From Candidatus Krumholzibacteriota bacterium (GTDB lineage Bacteria; Krumholzibacteriota; Krumholzibacteriia; Krumholzibacteriales; Krumholzibacteriaceae), in the NCBI GenBank assembly GCA_030672805.1, contig DAOVFR010000018.1, positions 1 to 18,617 of the forward strand: 18,617 nucleotides of DNA. The letters run 5' to 3'. The translations under genes were made by a program, and so were the position numbers. Below the pieces are notes generated by a model, which was not told the DNA's origin, did not search any database, and worked only from the letters and a program-made list of their open reading frames with translations. This document shows, in pieces, positions 1-6,274 of this stretch. Each line of letters opens with the position of its first letter. Positions within the stretch are counted from its first letter, which is position 1.

Positions 1-389
1 TCCCATGACCAGACTTGGTTAGGCCCAGTGGCTAGAAGCTCGGGCTTCTCGTAAACAGGATGCCTGAGCAGATCGCGCCGTTCCCTGAGCTCACCCTCGG
101 AGGCCAGAATGCGATACATGGTACGTACAGAACAGAGATAAACCCCTTCATCGAGAAGAGATGCATATATCTGCCTCGGCGCCTTATCCACGTATCTCGG
201 TGAGTGAAGCGCTTCGAGCACCCTCTGATGTTCGTCCTCGCTCAGGGCGCGGTGAGACCGAGGCCGGATACGTGGAACCTTTATGATCTTCGGCCTACTG
301 TATCGGTAAAACGCAGACCGGGGCACTCCGATCGCCTCGCATGACGAGGATACTCCAACCACACCAGCCAGCTCGCTTACCGCATCCAT
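1..389 (-). CDS. IS3-family transposase OrfB (DDE integrase), 5' part only
   Basis: This is the catalytic subunit of the IS3 transposase, cut by the window edge; 129 residues are visible. ATG at 389 overlaps the orfA stop by one base (TGATG). The visible part is the N-terminal HTH region of OrfB: MDAVSELAGVVGVSSSCEA, then SAFYRYSR, then a segment running to HPVYEKPELLATGPNQVWSW. PNQVWSW directly precedes the first catalytic Asp of the DDE triad in this family; the window stops two bases into that codon. The frame is -1 relative to orfA and stays open upstream through an A8 run, so a fused OrfAB is possible. Family assignment is firm; the subgroup cannot be decided. Confidence 0.85.
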   Translation of the reverse strand, partial: MDAVSELAGVVGVSSSCEAIGVPRSAFYRYSRPKIIKVPRIRPRSHRALSEDEHQRVLEALHSPRYVDKAPRQIYASLLDEGVYLCSVRTMYRILASEGELRERRDLLRHPVYEKPELLATGPNQVWSW

Positions 390-901
390 CAGTCTTCCTC
401 TATCGGGTCGGTCTCCGGAAGTGCTATCCCCAGCATATCCGAAAGTTTTTTTTGGACCTCTATGACCGTCTTCGCCTGCTCGAGCTGCCGGCGAAGTGCT
501 GTATTCTCGCGCCTCAGATGCTTTATCTCCCTGGTCGCCTCATCGTCACCCTTATGCCCACGCTTCTTCGGGCTCAGTCCCACCAGGATCCCTTCTCTCC
601 GCTGCCTGCGCCACATGGCGAGGCTCGACGAGTATAGACCTTCCCTGCGGAGAAGCGCTCCCGTTTCACCGGGCTCGGTGCATGCATCCGCTTGCTCGAG
701 TATCCGCAGCTTGTACTCCGTCGTGAATCGACGGCGAACGGGCCGTTCCCGTACCTCGGGGTCCGGCGCCGATGAGATGCGGCCACCAGGCTCACCTTCA
801 GCTCTGCTGGGGGCGGCTCCGCTACGCTCCGCCGCCCCCATCTCCTCTTCCTTCTTCCTTGCTAGTTCCATTCCTTCCATCCTGTCTCTCTCTTCCCCCA
901 C
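389..901 (-). CDS. IS3-family transposase OrfA (HTH DNA-binding subunit)
   Basis: OrfA binds the terminal repeats of the IS and forms the OrfAB transposase by frameshifting. Residues about 56-100 (from RRRFTTEYKLRILEQ to MWRRQRR) form the IS3/IS911-type helix-turn-helix. Residues about 125-155 (EIKHLRRENTALRRQLEQ) form the heptad-leucine coiled coil used for dimerisation. The first 55 residues are a charged and Ala/Gly-rich extension encoded partly by a strong inverted repeat (808-840). The 901 start is GTG; in-frame ATGs lie at residues 8 and 11, and no single Shine-Dalgarno decides between them. 170 aa is longer than the usual 90-120 aa OrfA, so a later start is possible. Confidence 0.82.
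   Translation of the reverse strand: MGEERDRMEGMELARKKEEEMGAAERSGAAPSRAEGEPGGRISSAPDPEVRERPVRRRFTTEYKLRILEQADACTEPGETGALLRREGLYSSSLAMWRRQRREGILVGLSPKKRGHKGDDEATREIKHLRRENTALRRQLEQAKTVIEVQKKLSDMLGIALPETDPIEED
446..453 (-). promoter_or_regulatory. Probable programmed -1 frameshift site (A8 slippery run) between orfA and orfB
   Basis: The minus strand reads CCAAAAAAAACTTTCG near the end of the OrfA leucine zipper. A one-base backward slip there enters the frame KTFGYAGDSTSGDRPDRGRL and continues without a stop into OrfB. The position and direction are those of the A-rich slippery sites known in IS3-family elements. No downstream pseudoknot was worked out. Confidence 0.65.
808..840. repeat. Perfect 10-bp inverted repeat (GC-rich hairpin) inside orfA
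   Basis: TGGGGGCGGC (808-817) and GCCGCCCCCA (831-840) are exact reverse complements around a 13-nt spacer. It lies in the orfA N-terminal extension, encoding an AAERSGAAPS stretch on the minus strand. It could be a hairpin acting on orfA translation, or a REP-like insertion; the function is unknown. Confidence 0.7.
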
Positions 902-942
902 CCTCTACACTAATTTAAAAACCTAATCTGTCTCAACAGTTA

Positions 943-1881
943 TTGGCACAGAGGGGTATCTGGGGATATTGCAATGACATGGATGGCAACTCGGGCGATC
1001 TTATGAAAGTGCTGCTCTCGGATTTCAGCTCCAGAATTCCAGATGAACTTGTTCAGCATCATCTTATCGACACAGTTTTTACACCGTATTCAGAAAGGGA
1101 ATCACAAGCATTGTCGGACTGGAACTGCGGTCGGGGTATTATTTATATGCGAGGGACGTCGTCGACTTTCTATAAGGCTATTCATTTCTTTTCCAAGAGC
1201 CACGGATGGCACGTTGGAAAGCTCTCGACTAATGAAAGATATCCGTTGGTAATCGGTGCTTCCTGTGGGCTTGGAACATACGATATGGCACAGAGCCCGG
1301 ATTATGGTATTCACTTTGCGAGCGAATTGCTCGTTGCAGATGATATACGCGGTACATTCTGCTTGATCGGTCCAAGTCGAGGAACGTTCATCGAGGGAAA
1401 CCGTCAGATGTGTGAGGCTCTAAACAAATATATCAGCATGCAACCGGCCCAGGATATTGGAAGCGCTTTCATGCTTGCTCAACATGAAATGTTTCAAGGA
1501 TCACAGCGGATGGTTGCCGAGTCGTACAATCTTCTGGGAGACCCGATGGCGCCGCTGCCGGGACAATCGTGTATTACAGAAATCGAATCTGACAGCCCAG
1601 AACACGAATTTATTCTGCTCCAGAATTATCCGAATCCATTTAATCCCATAACCACAATTCAATACTCCCTTGCCAAGAGAGAATTTGTAAGCTTGAAAAT
1701 CTTTGATATCACAGGACGATTGGTGCGTACATGTGTCAACGAAGTGAAAGGGCCTGGCAAGAATCAATTCGTGTGGGATGGCCGTAACAATTCTGGCAAG
1801 CAAGTGGCATCGGGTGTTTATTTCTATTTCATTAAGACCTCATCTAAATCAATAAGCAAGAAGTTGGTCTTATTAAGATGA
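943..1881 (+). pseudogene. 5'-truncated gingipain-like (peptidase C25) protein with a type IX sorting C-terminal domain
   Basis: The visible 312 residues are the second half of a larger protein. Residues about 60-205 resemble the C25 fold: PLVIGASCGLGTYD (candidate nucleophile Cys108) followed by GTFCLIGPSRGTF and the closing YNLLGDPMAPL. Residues about 224-312 are a FlgD-Ig-like/T9SS type A sorting domain, with LLQNYPNPFNPITTIQYSL, an ITGRLVRT strand, the glycine turn WDGRNNSGKQVASGVY and a basic end KKLVLLR. The frame begins with TTG at 943, only about five bases past the likely IS end, and has no signal peptide, so the N-terminal part was cut away by the IS. The catalytic His motif expected as Y-x-GHG reads YMRGTS, so activity was doubtful even before truncation. 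The gene is visibly AT-richer than the pyr genes. Whether the missing half survives on the far side of the IS cannot be seen. Confidence 0.75.
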
Positions 1882-1968
1882 GAAAGGATGGAACACAAAC
1901 AAGGGAAACATTTTTATTCTCTGGTAACTGACAGGCATGTAACATTCCTTTTAAAAGGAGCAATTAAA

Positions 1969-2310
1969 ATGCAGAGGATAAAGAATCAATTGATTGTACT
2001 GGCTGTCGGCATACTTGTAACAGCTCTATTATTCCAAAGCACTCTGGCAGGTCCATGCACGCCATGCAGCACCTGGGGATCTGTTAAAAGTTGTTGGACT
2101 AACAATCCTGATCCATGCTGCAGTTGTGGGAAGGATATTCAACTTATGGGCATAGCGGTCACTCTTTATGCTAAGAGCTATTATACGGTAATCGAAACGA
2201 ATATAATAAACCTGTTGAAATCGAAATCAAGATGCGATTGTCACTTGGAAAAAAACGTTATGGATAGAGGAATAACTATTAATCCGCACAATGGAAAGAA
2301 TGAGATATAA
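1969..2310 (+). CDS. Small secreted cysteine-rich protein of unknown function
   Basis: The protein has 113 residues. The start at 1969 is chosen because AAAGGAG (1954-1960) sits at good distance and because it yields a clean Sec signal peptide: basic QRIKNQ, hydrophobic LIVLAVGILVTALLF, then QSTLA|G. An upstream in-frame ATG at 1888 would add 27 non-signal residues. The mature part of about 86 residues has eight cysteines (30, 33, 42, 50, 51, 53, 89, 91), arranged as CxxC, then C, CCxC and a late CxC. This suggests disulfides after export or metal binding. No lipobox, T9SS domain or known fold is recognised. It lies 87 bp after the C25-like gene on the same strand and shares its AT-rich composition, so co-transcription is possible. 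Confidence 0.6.
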   Translation: MQRIKNQLIVLAVGILVTALLFQSTLAGPCTPCSTWGSVKSCWTNNPDPCCSCGKDIQLMGIAVTLYAKSYYTVIETNIINLLKSKSRCDCHLEKNVMDRGITINPHNGKNEI

Positions 2311-2498
2311 AATTGGATGGGAATATATAGTCTTATATAAAAGTTGCCAGCCGACCATAGCTTGTGAATTTGAAGTTACCATAACCGCAGACTATTCATT
2401 ATGCTTGAAGGGATTTAAGGAGAACCCGGCCTTTGTACTATGATCCGTAATTCTCGTGGCGTTATGGAAAAAAGGTCGTTGTCCCCTTTAAGCATTCC
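2311..2498. other. Convergent intergenic region
   Basis: This region lies between the plus-strand Cys-rich gene and the end of the minus-strand pyr operon. It is AT-rich near 2311-2345 (TATATAGTCTTATATAA). Only very short open frames are present, none with support. The only structure seen is the terminator-like hairpin at 2468-2489. Confidence 0.5.
2468..2489 (-). terminator. Possible intrinsic terminator of the pyr operon
   Basis: On the minus strand AAAGG, a 9-nt loop, CCTTT and further Ts (a six-T run in all) begin about ten bases after the permease stop codon. The stem is only five pairs, so strength is doubtful, but the position at the operon end fits. Confidence 0.4.
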
Positions 2499-3761
2499 CT
2501 AGGGATGGTAGATCAGCCAGAGGAGCGCGTAGGAGACGCCGGTCGCGGCGACGGTGAAGGGAAACCCGATACGCACGAAATCGAGGAACGATACGTGGTG
2601 TCCGACCTTTTCAAGGATACCGACGGACACGAGGTTGGCCGACGCACCGATCGGCGTGATGTTACCGCCGAGGCAGGAGCCTATCAGTACGCCGAACACG
2701 AGGAACTCGCCGGGAAGCCCGAGCTTCTCGCTGAATCCGATCACGACGGGGAGCATCGCGGTCACGTACGGGATGTTATCGATGAAGGCGGAGACCAGGA
2801 CGGAGAACCATACGACAACCGTATAGATGACGAATGTGTTGAGACCGGCCAGAACATCCAGTCTCGCGACGAGCGCGTCCACCGCTCCCCTGTTCTCGAG
2901 CATCGCCACAAGGATGAAAACGGCCGCGAGAAACGCCGCCGTACCCCTGTCGAGATTCATCAAGAGGTCACGGCTGCTGCTCTCAACCTTTACGACGTAC
3001 CATAATAAGCCGAACAGCCCGATCGCCATGCAGACGGTGCCGCCGAACCATTTGAAATCACTGTCGACGCACGATGCAACGGATAGGAGAAGGATAGAGA
3101 TAACGATCATCCAAACGGGAAGCCAGCTTCTCACCTTTGTGACCGGGACTGTCTCGGACTGATGCCTGTTCCTCCCGAGAAAGAAATACAGAACGGCCAA
3201 GCCGGCCACCGCCCCCGCCTGGACGAGGAAAAAGATACCTGTCTTTCCATTATATATAAAGAAATCGAGGAAGTTCATCTTCATGCGCGCGGCGAGAATC
3301 ATGCTGGGGGTGTCACCGATGAGTATCGCCACACCCTGGAGATTCGACGAGACGGCGAGCCCGATGATCACGGGAACAGGTGAAACGTTCGCCTTCCTCG
3401 AAAGCTCCAGCGCTATCGGCGCGACGATCAGCACCGTAACGACGTTCTCGATGAAGATGGAGAGGACCGAGGCAAAACCGATGATATAAAGAAACGCGAT
3501 ACCCAAATTTGGGCTGTGGTTGATCAGCCTGTCCGAGATGGTCTCGGGAACTTTCGAATAGATGAACAGTTCGGCGAGTATCAGCGATCCGATGAAGATC
3601 CCCATCACGTTCCAGTTGACACCGGAGAGGATCTCCGCCGGCCTGAGCGCACCGACAAGAAGAGCGGCGATGATGCCGAACCAGGCAATCTGGGGCCGCC
3701 ACCTCTTGCAGAAGATGAGCCCGAGATAGATGGCGATGAATATTACGGCGGCTCTCCACAT
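2499..3761 (-). CDS. Ion-transporter (IT) superfamily permease, ArsB/NhaD/SLC13-like
   Basis: This is a polytopic inner-membrane protein of 420 residues with about ten to twelve hydrophobic segments. It shows the two pseudo-symmetric halves of the IT superfamily. The N-half has FIENVVTVLIVAPIALEL (about 103-120) and SSNLQGVAILIGDTPSMI (about 138-155). The C-half has SAFIDNIPYVTAMLPVV and GGNITPIGASANLVSVGI. The N/D-x-hydrophobic-P turns and GxxxxxIG loops are the substrate or ion sites in relatives such as the NhaD, ArsB and P-protein groups. Substrate cannot be deduced: Na+/H+ exchange, arsenite, or a dicarboxylate/orotate-like anion are all possible. The gene starts three bases after the pyrF stop, so it is the last gene of the pyr operon. 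Confidence 0.85.
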   Translation of the reverse strand: MWRAAVIFIAIYLGLIFCKRWRPQIAWFGIIAALLVGALRPAEILSGVNWNVMGIFIGSLILAELFIYSKVPETISDRLINHSPNLGIAFLYIIGFASVLSIFIENVVTVLIVAPIALELSRKANVSPVPVIIGLAVSSNLQGVAILIGDTPSMILAARMKMNFLDFFIYNGKTGIFFLVQAGAVAGLAVLYFFLGRNRHQSETVPVTKVRSWLPVWMIVISILLLSVASCVDSDFKWFGGTVCMAIGLFGLLWYVVKVESSSRDLLMNLDRGTAAFLAAVFILVAMLENRGAVDALVARLDVLAGLNTFVIYTVVVWFSVLVSAFIDNIPYVTAMLPVVIGFSEKLGLPGEFLVFGVLIGSCLGGNITPIGASANLVSVGILEKVGHHVSFLDFVRIGFPFTVAATGVSYALLWLIYHP

Positions 3762-3764
3762 GAC

Positions 3765-4493
3765 CTACACCTGCTCGAGTTCCTTGAGTATCGCGGCGGC
3801 CGCTTCGGGCGGTGACGATGCCTTGATGATCGGGCGGCCGATCACGAGATAATCGGAACCTGCTTCCGCCGCCTGCGCCGGAGTTGCGACACGCTTCTGG
3901 TCACCCTTCTCCCCGCCGGCGGGCCTGATTCCCGGAGTGACAACGATAAAGTCCCGGCCGAACCGCTCCTTGATGGCCGCGGCCTCCTCGACCGACGCCA
4001 CGACACCGTCCAGGCCGGCCTCCCGTGCCCGCCCGGCGAGTTTCAGGACCAGGTCCCGGACACTCCCCCCCACCGGGGCAATCGCGGAGAGATCCTCTCT
4101 CGACATGCTCGTAAGCACCGTTACCCCGACGAGCAGCGGACGGCGCCCGCCGAACATTTCGGCCCCTTCCAAGGCAGCCCCGGCGGCGGCTCGCATCATC
4201 TCGACACCCCCCATTGTATGGAGCGTCAGCATGTCGATGCCGAGTCCCGCGGCTGCACGCACCGAACCGGCAACGGTGGCGGGTATGTCATGATACTTCA
4301 GATCGAGAAACACCGATGCCCCCAGTTTTTTTATCCTGCCGATCATGCCGGGGCCTTCGGCGGTGAACAGCCGGCTTCCGACTTTAAAAAACGGCACCTT
4401 CCCGACGAGGGATCCTGCAAGGTCCAGCGCTGCGGCACCGTCCTCCACGTCGAGGGCCACGATAATTACTGGTTTGTCCGTCCGTGTTTCCAT
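3765..4493 (-). CDS. pyrF: Orotidine 5'-phosphate decarboxylase
   Basis: PyrF decarboxylates OMP to UMP, the last step of de novo synthesis, in the cytoplasm. The start METRTDKPVIIVALDV at 4493 follows GGGGAGG; the longer in-frame reading to 4550 adds 19 unconserved residues. The group I signature VFLDLKYHDIPATV contains the catalytic D64-x-K66-x-x-D69 array, with a further substrate residue near D15. VTPGIRP (185-191) and YLVIGRPI (215-222) are the phosphate-binding loops at the ends of the TIM barrel. At 242 residues the length is normal. It lies 81 bp after pyrD and 3 bp before the permease. Confidence 0.96.
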   Translation of the reverse strand: METRTDKPVIIVALDVEDGAAALDLAGSLVGKVPFFKVGSRLFTAEGPGMIGRIKKLGASVFLDLKYHDIPATVAGSVRAAAGLGIDMLTLHTMGGVEMMRAAAGAALEGAEMFGGRRPLLVGVTVLTSMSREDLSAIAPVGGSVRDLVLKLAGRAREAGLDGVVASVEEAAAIKERFGRDFIVVTPGIRPAGGEKGDQKRVATPAQAAEAGSDYLVIGRPIIKASSPPEAAAAILKELEQV

Positions 4494-4574
4494 CTGCCTC
4501 CCCTTCCGTCCGGATGAGATGATATAGTGGCAACCGCCCCGGCCGGTCAAAGCTTTTCTCCGGGCACCCGGACA

Positions 4575-5465
4575 TTATCGCATGATCGCCGGAGGAACCC
4601 CGTCCCTCTCGAGCGCTTCAACAATGCTGACGGGCAGATCGGAATCGTAAAAGAGCGCCGTTCCGATCTGTACCGCCGAGGCGCCCGCCATGAAGAACTT
4701 GCGCGCGTCGTCGATAGAGGATATCCCACCCGAACCGAGCACGGGAATGGACACCGCCCGGGAGACCCGCCATACCGCCTCCAGGGCGACGGGAAGGATC
4801 GCGGGGCCGGAGAGTCCGGCAACCACCCTTGTGAAGAACGGCTCCGCACTCTCTGTGACGATATCCATTCCGACGATCGTGTTGATCGCGGTGATGCCAT
4901 CGGCTCCCGCTTCCTCGGCCGCTCGGGCGAGATCGGTGATATCCGTTACGTTAGGCGTGAGCTTGGCAATGACCGCGACAGCGCCAAGTGCCTCTTTCGC
5001 GAGAGAAACATAAGCCTTGATAAGCTCCCGGTCCGTCCCGACGGCCATCCCGCCCTTCTCGACGTTCGGGCAGGAAAGGTTGAGCTCGACCGCATCGACA
5101 ACCTTGCTGCCAGCAACAACGGCGAGCAGTTCCGTGAACTCGTCCCTGTCCCCGGCGGCGAGGCTGACAACTGGCCGCACGCCCGCATCGATCAGCGCGG
5201 GAAGTTTCTCCGAGAAGAACCGCCGGGCTCCGACATTCTCGAGACCGATGCTGTTGAGCAGCCCGGCCGTTGTTTCCCGGAGCCTCCTGCCTGGATTTCC
5301 AGCCCTGGGATCCAGGGTGATCGTCTTCGTGACGATGGCGCCGACACGCTCGAGGTCAACCAGACCGGTGTACTCCGTCCCGTATCCCGCCGGCCCCGAT
5401 GCAAGGAAAACGGGATTTTCAAATACCGCGCCGCCGATCGTCAGTCGCAGGGCATTCTCCTTCAC
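4575..5465 (-). CDS. pyrD: Dihydroorotate dehydrogenase class 1B, catalytic subunit
   Basis: PyrD (PyrDB) oxidises dihydroorotate to orotate on FMN and passes electrons to PyrK. The GTG start at 5465 overlaps the pyrK stop as GTGA, with GGGAGGAG upstream, giving 296 residues; the same frame stays open upstream inside pyrK but that part is not conserved. Class 1 features are LASGPAGYG, TKTITLDPRAGN (Lys47), LLNSIGLEN (69-77) and ELNLSCPNVEKGG, with Cys132 in the place of the class 1 catalytic base (Ser in class 2). GLSGPAILPVAL and VLGSGGISS are the FMN phosphate loops. The neighbouring pyrK fixes it as class 1B (NAD+-linked). Confidence 0.96.
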   Translation of the reverse strand: MKENALRLTIGGAVFENPVFLASGPAGYGTEYTGLVDLERVGAIVTKTITLDPRAGNPGRRLRETTAGLLNSIGLENVGARRFFSEKLPALIDAGVRPVVSLAAGDRDEFTELLAVVAGSKVVDAVELNLSCPNVEKGGMAVGTDRELIKAYVSLAKEALGAVAVIAKLTPNVTDITDLARAAEEAGADGITAINTIVGMDIVTESAEPFFTRVVAGLSGPAILPVALEAVWRVSRAVSIPVLGSGGISSIDDARKFFMAGASAVQIGTALFYDSDLPVSIVEALERDGVPPAIMR

Positions 5466-6274
5466 TCGTCCCACTCCTCCCAGGCGATCTCCCTCGCCCT
5501 GAATACCGTCCCGTCGCTGCATACCGTCCTGAAGGCGGTCTCGTCCACGGAACGGATGGGAACCGTGCATCCCCGGCACGCGCCCACGCCGCAGGCCATG
5601 ACCGCCTCGAGGGAGGTGTAGTGCTCCCTGAAATGGCAGGCCACCTTTTCCTCGAGAGCCCGCACCATGCCGCTCGGCCCGCAGGAGTAGAGGATATCGG
5701 CGGAAATACCGTTCTTTAACTTCTCCTCGCAGAGCGAGACGACATCGCCGTGGAAACCGGCGGAGCCGTCGAGCGTGGAACATTCGACCGCCTTGAAGTC
5801 CTCTTCGATAAGACTGTAGAGAAGCTCGTCCTCGCACCCGGCTCCGTAGAACAGGAATGAATCACCGACTGTCCCCCTTGCATTCCACGTCCTCGCGGCG
5901 AAGATCATCGACGCCAGCCCCGTCCCGCCTGCCACGAAGAGCGCATTTCCCCCGCCCGGTCCGGGAAACGTATTCCCTCCCAGCGGGCCGGCGATATCGA
6001 CACTGTCGCCGGGAACCTTCGCGGCGAGGATACGCGAGCCTGTGCCGACAACCTTGACAAGAAGCAAAATCGAATCGTCCGTGAGATCGAGCAGGCTGAA
6101 CGGGCGCATGAGAAGAGGAACAGCGGAATCGATCACCCGGATCGATATGAAATGTCCGGGCTCTGCATCGGAGAATCCGGCGGGGCGTTCGAGCACTACA
6201 AGGTAGCTGCTCGCGGAGAGCCTCTCGTTACGCTTGATCCGGGCCGTGAAGCGGCCCTTTCGAAGATCGTGCAA
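5462..6274 (-). CDS. pyrK: Dihydroorotate dehydrogenase electron-transfer subunit (FAD, 2Fe-2S)
   Basis: PyrK carries electrons from PyrD-FMN through a 2Fe-2S cluster and FAD to NAD+. Residues 1-100 form the FAD-binding barrel with RPFSL (57-61) and GTGSRILA. The NAD-binding lobe begins at ALFVAGGTGLASM, and CGPSGM is at 198-203. The C-terminal cluster motif is C228-GVGA-C233-RG-C236 plus Cys252 in VCSDGTVF. The start is TTG at 6274, directly abutting the TGA of the lipoprotein gene, with AAAGGAG five bases before it. At 270 residues it is close to the usual PyrK length (about 255-265). It overlaps pyrD by four bases, matching the stoichiometric complex. Confidence 0.95.
   Translation of the reverse strand: MHDLRKGRFTARIKRNERLSASSYLVVLERPAGFSDAEPGHFISIRVIDSAVPLLMRPFSLLDLTDDSILLLVKVVGTGSRILAAKVPGDSVDIAGPLGGNTFPGPGGGNALFVAGGTGLASMIFAARTWNARGTVGDSFLFYGAGCEDELLYSLIEEDFKAVECSTLDGSAGFHGDVVSLCEEKLKNGISADILYSCGPSGMVRALEEKVACHFREHYTSLEAVMACGVGACRGCTVPIRSVDETAFRTVCSDGTVFRAREIAWEEWDE

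Larger units (their letters stand above)
1..938 (-). mobile_element. IS3-family insertion sequence, partial (5' end of the element, continues past the window start)
   Basis: The element is read on the minus strand. It holds a complete orfA and the start of orfB in the -1 frame, which is the IS3-family layout. The likely outer end is near 938, where the minus strand reads 5'-TGTTGAGACAGATTAGG; IS3-family ends usually begin with TG. The other end and the target duplication lie outside the window, so the exact boundary is inferred. The plus-strand gene that starts just beyond 938 is missing its N-terminal part, which supports an insertion boundary here. Confidence 0.8.

Noticed and set aside
4527..5621. 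Long plus-strand open frame of 364 codons
   Set aside because: It is antisense to pyrD and pyrK, is very rich in Arg/Gly/Asp/His as expected from the mirror of GC-rich codons, and shows no recognisable motif.
5466..5837. Upstream extension of pyrD to an earlier start
   Set aside because: It lies inside pyrK in another frame, is Arg/Gly-rich and not part of class 1B PyrD; the GTG at 5465 gives the family length.
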